Shown in pieces: positions 1 to 11,959 of a stretch of 64,000 nt of DNA. The stretch spans positions 38,677 through 102,676 of the forward strand of contig JAANBB010000111.1 of NCBI GenBank assembly GCA_014621425.1, in the 5' to 3' direction. Source of the DNA: Cylindrodendrum hubeiense (lineage: Eukaryota > Ascomycota > Sordariomycetes > Hypocreales > Nectriaceae). A model generated the notes under the pieces. That model ran no database searches and was not told where the DNA came from. It worked only from the letters and a program-made list of their open reading frames with translations. Numbering within the stretch: position 1 is the stretch's first letter; each line of letters opens with the position of its first letter. A program made the position numbers and the translations under genes.

Positions 1-2466
1 TACCTAGGTTGGTAGGCGGTAGCAGTGGCAAGTCAACGAAGGGCCAATATCGATTTACACCAAAAATTGCACCAGCTCTGTTAGTGCTTGCCCTGTGCTG
101 TCGTCGGCAACAGCAACAGGTGGTCCATGCAAGATACTGGCGGATGGTGGCATCCAATCCGGAGGCGCATCATAGTAACCAGTGGCCTTGGCTATTTGCT
201 GACTTTGATGAGCTCGCTTCTTGAATACAGGAGGGGGGGGGATGATAGAAGCCCAAGCACATCCAGCGCGTCTACATCGTTGGCGATACGCAGAAGAGTT
301 GGAATAGTTAAGCATATACGCAATGCACGAGTCCCAATGGCTGACCCAAGATGCTCAAATTTGCCCATCCGCTGTGGTTCTCCCACTCACAGCGCACCGT
401 AGCAGCCCCAGAATCACCCACCCACCCTCTGCGCCGACCCCAGCAGCAGTACGCAGCCCGCGCGAGCCAACTGAGTGAAAAGTGTGGGGCTGCTCGGTGA
501 CCTTTGCTGGCCCGTCGCCGAGCAAGGGGCGCACAACTGACTGTGTCATTGTGTCCGTGTTTGTGCAAGTGCCTCTCCGTCGTCCGTCTCTGCGGATTGA
601 GTTGGTTCCCCTCTCCCCGGGCTGTTGCCGGGGGAGGCACAGGACGCTGAGGACTGGAGCTCTGCTTGGGGAGCGAAAGGGGTCCATCTCCCATCCCTGG
701 CCACTGGCCGGGTTCCTGGGCCAAAGGCCTGTCCCTGGCCTCTCCCCGGTCATAACGCTAGGCATAGGCCCCTGGAACTAGCTGCTGGGGCCAGTCGCGT
801 TCCCCACTAGAAAAGTCGTCGGTTAGTGAGGTGTGCCGCCAAAAAGGAGGCCCCCCACTGAGACCACACGCCCACCACCACCCGTCACCCGTCACCCGTC
901 GTGGTCACCCACCATCATCCCGTCTTGTCGTCACCCACAAACTGACACCCACACCTCGCGCCCTCCCCCCTGACCCTGCCCTTGTCCTGTCGCCCAGGGT
1001 GAAGCTGTCCGGGTCGAGGTGGAAAGGAACCAGTGCAGCAGCATCAGTGGAGACCAGTTGGGGAGTGCGAATATCCACTATGCTGCTGCTCCACGGCTGC
1101 CCTTTTGGGGCGTCCTTGGGGGAAAGACGCCCTGGGATGGCTTCTGGGGGGCCTGGGCTGTATCCACTGACGAAAGAGTGGGTGTGGCCACCAAGACCCA
1201 AGACCAGAGCCACAGCAATCAAGACCATAGAGCAGAGGACAAGGTGATAACACCACCGCTATCCCCAGACCCGACGCCGCGTAGGGCAACTCTTCTCGTC
1301 TCTTTCCCACGTCTCTAATTCTCCTCGACCGAGTCTGAACCATCTCCTTGCTCTGCATCCAGCCTGTACAGCAAGCAACAACTACCTTCGCTTTGCCAAT
1401 CCATACTAGTCCCGGCATTCGCTCTCGAGCCTCGTCTTTGCTGGCTAGCCCTCTCGACGACCCGGACATTCCACCCGCCTCTCCTTTTCTCCATACTTGA
1501 CTCAGCAGCACCTTACACGCGACGACCCCCCGACCTTCGATCGACAACAGAAGACGTCCCAAGGCAGTCCCTTCGATCCGATCCTGTTCTTGCTCATTCC
1601 TCTCGCCTACGCATCAACAACAACCCCGGCTGTATTGTTCCTGTCAGTCTCTGCCAAAAGGTAAGCGCTACTCAGATATACCACCAACTCCTCCACTGTA
1701 CGCATGTACGCACGTCCACCCCGGTGCACGCACCACACGGACGCATGAAAACCATCTACGTGAGACGGCACGAGGACAGGCCACGGGCTCTGCAGTCAAT
1801 TCATCTCGTCTCAAGTCGAGTCGACCCGAATTGAGCCCGCGAGGTTGGCCGAGGCAGTCGTCCGTCAAGCGTCATAGGGAAGGGAACCTTAGACGACGAC
1901 GACAGGGTTACAGGGCCTAACATTTGCCTCAACGGCCGTGCAGCCTCCTGCAACGGTCCTGCCCCGCCTCCTGCAACGCTGCAACTCCTGCAGCTTGCCT
2001 TGCCACCGCGGCGCTGAGCATTCCTAGACGGCTGTCCTCAAAGCCCCTCGAGCCCACTCAACGCCTTCTCCCTTCATTCCATGACGTTCTTCCTGTTGAT
2101 ACCAAACAATAATCGCAAAACATTGAAAATTCGCGCTCACAGACACTGACATCTCTTGCCAGCCAATCGACTGTTTCCACAGCAAGTTCTGGGTCTCACC
2201 CTGCTTGGGACATCCCGATCTCGAATTCGCGACTGGCCACCACAGCTCGCATCTTGCTTCTCGGCTTACACAGAATTCGCCCTGCGCCTCACCCGCCCAC
2301 TGATTACGCCAACGGCCACCTCTCCCAGTCTACTCTTGGATACGACGACACAACTGGTTCTTGGGACGATTAAGACGGAGCCTCGCTCAGGTGGTTGTAA
2401 CAACCCGCCTGCCTGGCAAACCACCGATGATCTAAACGACACCATCAGACATCAGCGGCAATCGCG
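1..2466. other. Non-coding: upstream region and leader of CDC25
   Basis: No supported gene. The stretch from about 1250 to 1660 is strongly pyrimidine-rich with many CTC/TTC runs, as in fungal promoters and 5' leaders, and a plausible 5'-leader intron lies at 1661-1943. Open frames here are short, overlap each other on both strands and show no recognisable protein motif. Confidence 0.6.
1661..1943 (+). other. Predicted intron in the 5' leader of CDC25
   Basis: A strong donor (GTAAGC, 1661) follows CCAAAAG. A branch-point-like CTAAC lies at 1917-1921, and the next good acceptor (GTGCAG) ends at 1943, 22 nt further on. The flanking sequence is C/T-rich leader without a gene. This is inferred from signals alone; a transcript would settle it. 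Confidence 0.45.
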
Positions 2467-5400
2467 ATGCTGAGCAGTCAATCGATGCGAGCCAGCCTCC
2501 AGGTGGCACCCTTATCATTCGCGAAGATTCACGACGAATCGACTGGAGATGGATCATCAACGTCCGACCTTGACAACAACCCTTACTCGCAATCACACAT
2601 GACGCCCCCGGCGACTCCCAATGGCTCGCAGGAAGACCTCTCACCACAATACCTGGCACCTCCAGCGTTCCACAACTTTCTGCGAGCCTTCTATCCTTTC
2701 AACCCCAGCTATGCCATGTCCGACACGAGCGTGACGCTCCCGCTCAATGAAGGAGACGTCATTCTGGTCCACTCCATCCACACCAACGGTTGGGCTGACG
2801 GAACATTGCTTGGTTCCGGCGCCCGAGGATGGCTCCCCACAAACTACTGCGAAGCTTACGAGCCGGATGACATGTGCAATCTACTGAAGGCACTATTGAA
2901 CTTCTGGGACTTGCTGCGGAGCACCACTGTCAATGACAGGGAAATCTTCGGCAACCAGGAGTTTATGAAGGGCATCATTGCCGGTGTGCGGTTCCTATTG
3001 GTGAGTGTGCAGAGTTTGAGCTATGAAGATGTGGAGGAGCTAATGTGTTCAATAGGAACGAACAAACTGCTTAAACAGGGAATCCCCATTCATCCAACGC
3101 AACGATGTCCTCCGCAAATGTCGCAAATCGCTGCTCTCGGAACTCTCGTCGCTGGTCAAGTCGGCGAAGCGTCTGCAAGAGTCACAACGGCCAGCCCTCA
3201 GCCCCGTGGAAGATGTCAATGACATCGTCGACGAGATGATCCTGAAGGCGTTCCGAATCGTGACCAAGGGCGTCCGGTTCGTGGACGTGCTGGACGATGA
3301 CCGCCGGGCCCGTGCACCAGCGTCCGTGACCGTTATGGCTACAGTGCTCGAGGAGTCTTACGTCCCTCCAACGCCGCCCGCGGACCAGGCGACATTCGAG
3401 GATCAGACCCCGCGCTCAGTCAACGACACGGACTCGCAAGCTGCGGCGAGTGTCGCAACGTCGGAGTCTAGCGAGAGCACACAGACGACGATGGCCATCT
3501 TCAACAGGCGGCTGTCCTCCCTGGGCTCGCCCACAGGCCCAACCACGCATCGCCTGTCGCAGGCCAGCTTGGTCCAAGCTCACCGCTTGTCCGCATCCAT
3601 CTCCCACAGAGTTTCGTTAGCGGGTCCGTCACCTCTGTCCCGTGCCCATCACCTCGTCTCAGAGCGGCTGAACCGAACGCACGACACCTTCCTCTCCCAT
3701 CTCGGCTCCTTCATCGGCCGCCTACATCTACAGTCTCAGTCCCGCCCCGAATTGTCGTCTGCCATTAAGCAATCCGCCTTGTCTGGTGGAGAGCTCCTGG
3801 CTGTTGTCGACGGCGTCTATGAGCACATCAACTCAAGCTCCATCGTCCTGGCCATGGCGCGTGCCACCATGTTTGAACGCATCCAGGACCTCGTCTTCTC
3901 CGCCCGCGACACCCTAGCTAACGCCGAGTCTGAGGAAGCCGATGTCATCATGCCCCAGGACAACAGCATTCTGCTGAACTCGGCCACTGGCTGCGTCAGA
4001 GCTGCTGGTGACTGCGTCGCCAAGGCCAAGGTTGCCATTGAGCGTATCGGCGACTTCGAGTTCGAATTGGAGAGCAGCAGCCTCGGCATCGACCTGAGCA
4101 TCCTCGACATCGCACCCGAGGAGCGCGCGAGGACCCCTTCCGTTTCCGAACCTTCTAGCAACCCCAGCGTTATCGAGGAATCACACCGCAGCTCCTCTGG
4201 CTCGTCCACTCTTGCTCCCCGACGACTGACGCTCACCGGCGTCGACAAGCCTCTTCCCGAGGTTCCCCAGGACGTCACCACCCCGACTGAGGAACAGACC
4301 CCCCAGAACCCTTCCCCCGCCTCTTCTCGACCCTCGTCAGCGCACGACGACAACATCTCCAGCATGGCCTCCTCCATTTCCTCGCTCCGACCCTTGCTTC
4401 CTCCTCTACCTAAGCTGTCAACAAGCCTTCTCCCTAGCGAGGAATACAGCCCTGTCGACAACCACGACAACGACTTCGCCTCCACCTCTCGATTCGACAG
4501 CATGGTTGCCTCCAGCGCTGGCAGCAGCGCCACATACCTCAGCCGAGACTCCGAGTCCAGCATTCTCTCTCAGTCCTCCACTCGGGCTACTACTCCCGAT
4601 CACACCTTGGCTCCCCGCAATCAGCCCTCCATGTCCGAGCTGAGCACCACTGACAGCTCCACCCACACCGAAGAAGTCGACGACGTTGAGTCCAGGCTCA
4701 TGGAGAAGACCTTTGCCCACGAGCTTATGTTCAACAAGGAAGGTCTGGTCACCGGCGGCTCCCTCCAGGCATTGGTCGAGCGTCTTACTACCCACGAGTC
4801 AACTCCCGACGCCATGTTCGTCTCCACTTTCTATCTTACCTTCCGACTCTTCTGCACCCCGATGCGCCTCGCCGAGGCTCTTATCGAGCGCTTCGACTAC
4901 GTCAGCGAGTCCCCTCATATGACCGGACCCGTGCGATTGAGAGTGTACAATGCTTTCAAGGGATGGCTCGAGTCTCACTGGAGGGACGAGACCGATCGCG
5001 ACGCCCTCGGTCTTATCATGCCATTCTCTGAAATCAAGCTTCGCTCCGTCCTCCCTTCAGCTGGCCGACGCCTCCTGGAGCTCGCTCAGCGAGTTTCCGG
5101 AGAAGGCTCCCTTGTCCCCCGCCTCGTGTCATCTATGGGCAAGACCAACACCTCCATTGCTCAATACGTCCCCGCCGACACTCCTCTTCCCCAGCCGGCC
5201 GTCTCCAGTCGCCAGACAAACTTGCTCGCTTCTTTCAAGAGCGGCACTAGCTCCCCTACTATCCTCGACTTCGAGCCTGTGGAACTCGCACGTCAATTAA
5301 CGATCAAGCAGATGAACATCTTCTGCTCCATCCTTCCCGAGGAGCTCTTGGGTTCTCAGTGGATGAAGAAGGGTGGCGTTTCTGCCCCCAATGTCAAGGC

Positions 5401-6184
5401 CATGTCATCACTGTCTACTGATCTCTCCAACCTCGTCGCCGAGACCATCCTTCAGCACCCCGAGATTAAGAAGCGTGCTGCCGTCATCAAGCAGTGGATC
5501 AAGATCGCTCACCAGTGCCTCGAGCTCCACAACTACGATGGTCTGATGGCTATCATCTGCAGCCTGAACAGCAGTACCATCAGCCGACTCCGCAAGACTT
5601 GGGACGCCATTTCTGCCAAGCGCAAGGAGATGCTACGAACCCTCCAGGCTCTCGTGGAGCCTTCCCAGAACAACAAGGTCCTTCGCACCCGTCTCCACGA
5701 CCACGTTCCTCCTTGCCTGCCTTTTCTCGGCATGTACCTCACTGACTTGACCTTTGTCGACATCGGCAACCCCGCCACTAAGCAAATGGCTCTCGGCAAT
5801 GAGTCAGAGGACGACAGCTCCAATGGTATCACAGTCATCAACTTTGACAAGCACACCCGCACGGCCAAGATCATTGGCGAGCTCCAGCGCTTCCAGATCC
5901 CTTACCGCCTGGTTGACATTCCCGATATGCAGGACTGGATGGCGGCACAGATCAAGCGAGTCCGAGAGGGCGACCAGGGCAATGTCCAGGTCAGCTACTA
6001 CCGCAAGAGTCTCCTCCTCGAACCCCGAGAGACTGCCCTCCGTATTCCCTCTGAGCCTCAACCAACCACTTCTCTCGGCGCTCTTCAGAATGCCAGCCGC
6101 ACCGACCTCTTTGCCTGGATGTCCCGAGACCGAGGCAACCCAACACCCACACCCACACCTACACCTACACCAGCGCAAGTGTAG
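2467..6184 (+). CDS. CDC25: Cdc25-type guanine nucleotide exchange factor for Ras (SH3 + RasGEF-N + RasGEF)
   Basis: Two exons, 2467-3000 and 3056-6184, joined over a 55-nt intron (GTGAGT...AATAG), give 1220 residues, a usual length for fungal Cdc25. An SH3 domain lies near residues 70-132 (FYPFNPS, then GWLPTNYCE). Low-complexity Ser/Thr/Pro sequence fills much of the middle. The RasGEF-N domain begins near residue 740 (LVTGGSLQALVERL), and the catalytic RasGEF domain spans about 918-1156, with ARQLTIKQM at its start and FLGMYLTDLTF, then INFDKH, later. The family loads Ras with GTP at the plasma membrane upstream of adenylate cyclase. The protein ends in a Pro-Thr dipeptide run encoded by an ACACCC/ACACCT microsatellite. 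The ATG at 2467 is the first one that opens the whole N-terminus; a leader intron is likely upstream. Confidence 0.93.
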
Positions 6185-8591
6185 ACGCCACTTGCTATCT
6201 GAATTACCCGACTTGCTCGGGTCAACAGAATTCATTCACCACGCGCGCACATATTACCGCAATCAGTAACTACATTCATCTTTGATACCCCGATTTTTTT
6301 TCACGGTCTTCATCAGCAGATGGGAAAACATCGACACGTCCCTTATGACTACTATATACATCAACACAACGGCGTTATTCATATATTGGGATTATTTTGT
6401 TTTTTTACTCCATGTTTTATGTCGAACATGACGGGCCCAAGTAGCAGCACTTTTGCAGCAGCGAGCTGCCCGACTTTTCGACCTGTCTTCGTTTCTCTGT
6501 ACGCAACCCTCTCGCGAGGGAATTGGGAAGATGCCAGTGTGGCATTAGGGAGTCTGGAAAGGGAACGGAAAATACCTTCATGTTGGAACTACGACCCGTC
6601 TTGGTACTCTATCATCATCCCTTTGGTCCGTTCTTGGCTTTCTGCATCAATTCTGGGTACAGAGCTGCATCTTTTTCACCTTTGCCTCCTCTATTTTCTC
6701 TCACTCTCTCACCACCTTATCCTCATTCTTCTTTCTCTCTCAAGCCAGACAAGGCAAAGGCGTCGAAAAAAATTGGCATGGGCCAGGTCCAGGATGGATT
6801 GGGCGGGTTCGGCGGCTCTGTCTTTTTATGCGCTTATTCCATTTCTCTTTATACTATCAGGGCGGGCAGGAATCTTGAGTTGCTGGGAAAAGAGAAATCG
6901 AAAGCTGTCTCGGAGCGTTCTGTACGCGGAACGACAGGAATTGTTTGGCACGGAATACCTTTCGTGCTGCCACACTGGCAGCACTGTTGTATGTATCTAA
7001 GTTGTTGTAAGATGGGCTGGATGCCCAGATGCGGGAGCGTCCTGCAACACACAAAAATGATAAGTATTGTTCATCAAAACCTCGCCTTGATCCATATGTG
7101 ACTGTGACCTGTTTGATCCGTTTGATCCTTTTGCCCTGTCAAGCTTTGACTTGAATATCGAACCAGTATTGTCGGTGTGCGTGGGTGAGCTCCGTGGGTG
7201 AGCTCCGTTGACGTACGTCATGAACCTTAATCGAGCTGTATTCCCCAACTCGGCAGCTTGACAAGGTTAACTTCGTATCAAGAAAGCCACTGAAGCGGGG
7301 GCGAGAGTCTATTGCGCCTCATTTGTATGCACTGAATAAGCATTCGGCAGTTGGGTTATTGCTCTCGGGACTGGAAGGGGATCATCATCCGATGGTTGTT
7401 CGGTGAGATGTGGCTCAGGCCTCACCGGCTCGATTGCCTTCTCAACTTTCCTGATGCGTCACAGCATGCACTTTGATAACAGCCTCTGGGAACAACACGA
7501 GATTTAATTGTCTCCGACTGGAGGAATTGCTTATTGAGTTTCCTTGGCGCGTTCTGCTGGCCTCCTATTGTCGAGTTCCGCGGAACGTGTCTGTGGTCTT
7601 TGTGGTCTCGGAACTCGCGCCATGGCCTCAATATCAAGCCATCCAGCATTTGCAGCCCTAGAACCAAGCCTCTCAGCTTACCAGTGACGCCACGGGTACC
7701 CGGAACTAGAACATGGGCAAAAAAAGAAACGTGTTTATGCCACCTACGCTGTTAATAAGATATATCATACATTATGTAGGTCTAAGGCAGGCGAATCCAC
7801 GGCGGTAGCCGTCACCGCATCGGTTCCGCAAGGACTGCGATCTTCCATACTCAGACATCATCTTGAGAGCGCTGAAATCTGTGAAGCTCTGTCATAACCA
7901 TTGATAGCTTTTTCATCTGGTACTCCTCACTAAGACAGAAACTTACAGAGATGCTGGCCTTGGTACACCTAGGAATTGAGCTGCTGCGGTGCCAGCCGCA
8001 AGGGAGAATCGCCTCATGCTCCCTGGAATACGTTGCACAACTGAGACGGCAGAAACCGCCCAATAGACAGCCAGTGACGACGTCGTTCTGTAAAAGCAAA
8101 ATCCACTACTGAACACGGCACAATGTGCATCGCCATGTCACCGAGGCGCCAAAGTGTCAGACTCATTTATAGATCAGCCCTGTGCGTTACCACGGAGCTG
8201 GAATAGAGTGCTCAGAAACAGCCTTATGGCCTTTGTTTGGCCAGCTGAGGCTGCGGTGAGATTTCTTGTCTTAGACATGGCCATGCTGGCGAAGCAGTGC
8301 TTATTGGTTGTGCCTGCAAGGGCAGCACCCACGGCCCTCCCGCGATGATCTAAATACGAGATTCGAGACCGCAGTCTGGAGGAGCCACTCATGTATGCCG
8401 TTCAGCCTCAGAGAGGGAGGATCGCCATTGTGAAGTCTCGAGACCCGGTTAGGTTGATGGTGCTTCCTTTTTGCTTTTTCCTGTGAAAAGAGGTTGTCCT
8501 ATATAAGAGCGAGAGAGAGAGAGCCTTGGGAAGGAAGACAAGGGAACTGAATCAACGAAGACCACACTGCCTCTTCTCAAAACCAGACAAG
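6185..8591. other. Non-coding: 3' region of CDC25 and promoter of the His-rich gene
   Basis: No supported gene in 2.4 kb. T-rich sequence after 6240 is probably the 3' untranslated region. A perfect 13-nt direct duplication (GTGGGTGAGCTCC) sits near 7180-7208. A (GA)n run at about 8510-8522 follows the TATA box of the next gene. Confidence 0.55.
8500..8507 (+). promoter_or_regulatory. TATA box of the His-rich secreted protein gene
   Basis: TATATAAG stands 85 nt before the ATG at 8592 and just before a GA-repeat. That spacing predicts a leader of roughly 50-60 nt, usual for strongly or inducibly expressed fungal genes. Confidence 0.6.
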
Positions 8592-9311
8592 ATGATGTTG
8601 ACCAAGTTGATTGCGTTTGCTGCGCTGAGCATCCTTGGGGCTGATGCCTTTCCCTTTGGTCTTTGGGGAGCACCAGCACCAGCACCGCCACCTCCCGTAC
8701 CAACACCAACATACAACAATCCCGACCATTACAAGTATCCTGACCATGACAAGTATCCTGGTCACGGGGATAATCACAACAACCATGGGGATCACAAGAA
8801 CTATGGGGATCACCCTGACTACGCGGATCACAGGAACCATGGGGATCACAAGAACCATGGGGATCATCCAGACTACTCGGAACACAAGAACCATGGGGAT
8901 CACAAAGACCATGTGGATCACAAAGACCATGGGGATCACAAGAACTACTGGAAATACCCCAACCATGGAGATCACCGCAACGGTCCGGACCATCACCCCC
9001 ACAACTGGGAGTACCCAAACCACCCCGACCACACCAAGTACATACCCATCCCAACCCCCGGCCCAGCAAATCGTCCTGTAGGCCAGGGCGGCTACTCGTC
9101 CAGAAACAGCCGCTTCGTCCTGCACTGGGACACGACCGGGCTCAGCTGGCGCGACTGCACCAGCCTGTGCCTCGACCAGCCCATCTGCCAGACCTTCTTC
9201 TACCGCAAAGGCACCTGCGGCACCTTCAACGGAACATGGACTGACATCCACTGGGAGCCTGCCCCGCACAACGGCGAGTCGTGGTCTGAGAGACGATGCT
9301 TCGAGAACTGA
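8592..9311 (+). CDS. Secreted histidine/aspartate-rich repeat protein with Cys-rich C-terminus
   Basis: Single exon, 239 residues. The ATG at 8592 is chosen because it starts directly on a signal peptide (MMLTKLIAFAALSILGADA, cleavage before about residue 20). A Pro-rich linker follows, then about residues 45-152 are made of degenerate GDHKNH/GDHPDY-type units. The C-terminal 80 residues hold five cysteines (DCTSLC, PICQTFFY, GTCGTF, RRCF) in a spacing reminiscent of PAN/Apple folds, which bind carbohydrate or protein; that assignment is tentative. I do not recognise the protein. Dense His plus Asp suggests divalent-metal binding (Zn, Ni, Cu), which is inference from composition. It could be a cell-wall protein or an effector. 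A TATA box stands 85 nt upstream, and the neighbouring genes are unrelated. Confidence 0.75.
   Translation: MMLTKLIAFAALSILGADAFPFGLWGAPAPAPPPPVPTPTYNNPDHYKYPDHDKYPGHGDNHNNHGDHKNYGDHPDYADHRNHGDHKNHGDHPDYSEHKNHGDHKDHVDHKDHGDHKNYWKYPNHGDHRNGPDHHPHNWEYPNHPDHTKYIPIPTPGPANRPVGQGGYSSRNSRFVLHWDTTGLSWRDCTSLCLDQPICQTFFYRKGTCGTFNGTWTDIHWEPAPHNGESWSERRCFEN
8724..9044 (+). repeat. Degenerate in-frame tandem repeat coding for GDHKNH-type units
   Basis: Short direct repeats built on CATGGGGATCACAAGAAC recur many times with substitutions, mostly in steps of 12 to 24 nt (multiples of 3, so the frame is kept). Because of the repeat, other frames on both strands also stay open across it. Confidence 0.8.
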
Positions 9312-10334
9312 GGCGTCCACGTCACCGAGAGGGTGCGAGACGCCGGACTGCGGGCGGTTACCGCAGCGCCGCTTTGGCCGCGATTCGGCTATATAGAAAC
9401 TGTCATTTATTCAACCTGTATCTTAGCTTAATGGGGTTCATGCCTCTTCATACACAACGCTGTTGTCTCTACAGCATAATATAATTGAGATCTCCTACGT
9501 CAGTCACTACGACCGCTCCGTGAGGACGTCTGCGACACGGGAACTCGCAGAACAACTTTGATTGGCCAAACCTGTCAGTGCAAGTCATATTAAACATGTT
9601 TTGATTTACATAACGAAGCACTGCAATTCGTCCAAGCTGCTACTCCATGACACTCTCCAAAAAGCATGCGTCGCCCTGATGATTCAGCTCGACTGAATCG
9701 CAACAGTTGTCGGTACGAACAACACGACTTCAAACAGAAAACGCCTCGCAAAAGACCATGAACCAAGTGCCGAAACTGCCGGTGGTTAATAGCTAGTCCA
9801 ATTGACTGCCGGACGCCACCACAATGTACTTACTGATCTTAGGCGAGGACATACTGCTCGTTTATGGTTGGTCAATCTTTCTGGGGCAATGACAAGGCGC
9901 CTCGAGAACTGCGGGTTGAGAGGCCAAGTTTCAAGCCCGCCGCCAACTTCAGCTGGAGCTGGGAATGCAATACGAAATCCATGACATTTTGAGTTGCAGC
10001 CACCAGCACACCGCTGCTGCGAGTGTGATTCAGTTGCACTGGGTGGCGCCACGTGGAAGATAAGGAACTCGTCTCTTTATTTAATCATATTTTCCTTTCA
10101 ATGATGTGTTGTGGATACGAGATGCGAGATAGCATCACCCAAATCATCGCTGTCCTTAAATCTGAAGATGTTGAATGCAACATCAAGTGCAGCGTGACCC
10201 AAAATCCCAACCAGGTATCATTCATTTCACTTTATTTCATCCCCAGTCCGCTACGAGCCCAACATTCGATCATTAAGTTAAGTCACCCCAAACTGCAGCG
10301 CATTGAACACTTGGTTCTACAAAACCATGTCCCT
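9312..10334. other. Non-coding interval between convergent genes
   Basis: The two flanking genes converge here, so this should hold both 3' regions. The sequence is moderately AT-rich, and I see no gene, tRNA or repeat of note. Confidence 0.6.
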
Positions 10335-11959
10335 TTACGACTCTGGGTCCACCTTCTTCTCCGTAGGCCCGGCAATGACATCGGTAATGGTCTCGTCGCT
10401 AAACTTGAGATCCTCCTCGATGGTGACCGAGTCCTTGATGCGCATGAAGATGACCGGAGCTCCGATGAGGATGGACCCGGCGAGGCAGCCCCATGTAGCA
10501 CCGAAAATGGTATCAAAGGGCTTACCGAGGCCATCCAGACGCCAGAAGATGGCCGCGCCAGCGGATTGGATGCCCTTGTAGAAACCTGTACAGTGTCAAG
10601 TCAGCTTTAAATACGAAATTATGACAGATCAGGCATCATCTGCTTACCAGCCAAGTTGGCGGCCTTGCGCCCGTTGTTGGACAGGGCACCCATGTACCAG
10701 TACATGCAAGTTTGCCACGCAGCATCAAAGAAGCCATAGAAAAAGTAGAGGAACATGGGACCGAGGAACTTCGTGTTGCCGTCTTTCCAGTCGATCAACT
10801 CAAAGCCCTCTGCCTTGGCAACCTCGCGCACCACCTGCTGCTTCTGCCAGGCATAGCCGCCACCCCAAATGGCAAAGGTCAGGACAAACAGGACAACGAG
10901 GGAGGCCTTGGCGCGGACGCTTCGGCTGAGCTTGGCATAATCGAGAGCGTGTCCGAAAATGAAGGCGCCAACAATCTGGGCAAGCCAGTATAGGAGGTTA
11001 TTGAGAGCGCGGGTGCGGGTATTGAAGAAAGAGCCGTTCATGCAGTTGTTCTGGTAGGTGTAGAACAGGTTGGAGGAAAAGAACATTGGGAAGAGCAGCA
11101 GGATCCAAGGAGAGTCAAAAAGAGTCTCCCAGAGGCCAACAATCTCGGTCTTCCAGGAGGGGTTCTTCATTAGGATGACCTTGGTGTGGTCTTCTCGGAT
11201 AATCTTGTCTGCATCACAGAGGAAGAGGGCGAGAACGGCACCAAAGAACATGAGCACAATAAATGCAGCGTATGTTCCATCGGTTACGGGGCCCGACGTT
11301 TTGTGGATGTTCTGGGCCAAGGGAATCTGGCAAAATGTGTTAACGGCAGATGTACTGGTAGCTCAGAAACGGGAACTTACTAGGGAACCGATGACAGCGC
11401 CCGTGTTGAAGATCATCCAAAAGTACGAAATATATCGGCCCTTGCTGTTCTCTGGAGGATAAGACATCATGATGGCACCCTGGGCGGTCCAGAGGAGGCC
11501 GGCGCACACGCCGAGCAGAGCTCCGGCGAAGACAACAAAGCCAATGTTCTCGGTGTGAGAGTAGCACAGGAAAGAGGCGGCGTAGATGCAGTAACCAAGT
11601 CCACCGAAAGAGAGAGTCAGTCGCAGGCCGAGGCGATTGGCAAAGGTACCGGCGAAGAAACCGACGACGGCAAAAGTGCTGTAGAGGGCGGTATTGGCGT
11701 GATCCTGGGCTGTGGCATCAACCTGGCCACCTCCACCGAGACCGCCCAAGGCATTGAACATTCCTGGGCACAAAAAGCACACAAAAGATACCATCAGAAG
11801 TTGGACCTTGGGCGAGGCATACCAGACTTCGGCGCCATTGACATTGAAGCCCTTGTAAATCCAACCCTTTGGGCGGAAGGTGGAGCCTTCAGCGTAGTCG
11901 GGGGGTGTTGTGGCTTGGACATCGCTTGTCGGATCGGGGGTGTTCTTTTCGTCAGACAT
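10335..11959 (-). CDS. UNC93-like major facilitator superfamily membrane protein
   Basis: Three exons on the minus strand, 11959-11381, 11326-10648 and 10585-10335, with introns of 54 and 62 nt, give 502 residues. The ATG at 11959 (MSDEKN) follows the leader; an in-frame upstream Met at 12061 would add 34 residues with no family support. After a polar N-terminus the protein is a chain of hydrophobic helices consistent with about 12 membrane spans, with an MFS-like loop after the third span (FANRLGLRLTL). It resembles the fungal UNC93-like/DUF895 MFS group (S. pombe C922.05c type), whose substrates are unknown. The C-terminal tail is charged (MRIKDSVTIEEDLKF) and cytosolic by prediction. Confidence 0.85.

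Noticed and set aside
3817..4563. 248-residue minus-strand frame opposite CDC25
   Set aside because: Low-complexity Ser/Arg/Glu antisense of the Ser-rich linker of CDC25.
8577..9320. 247-residue open frame on the minus strand (and another plus frame at 8635-9081) across the His-rich gene
   Set aside because: The repeat unit is a multiple of 3, which keeps other frames open; only the 8592 frame has a signal peptide, TATA box and Cys domain.
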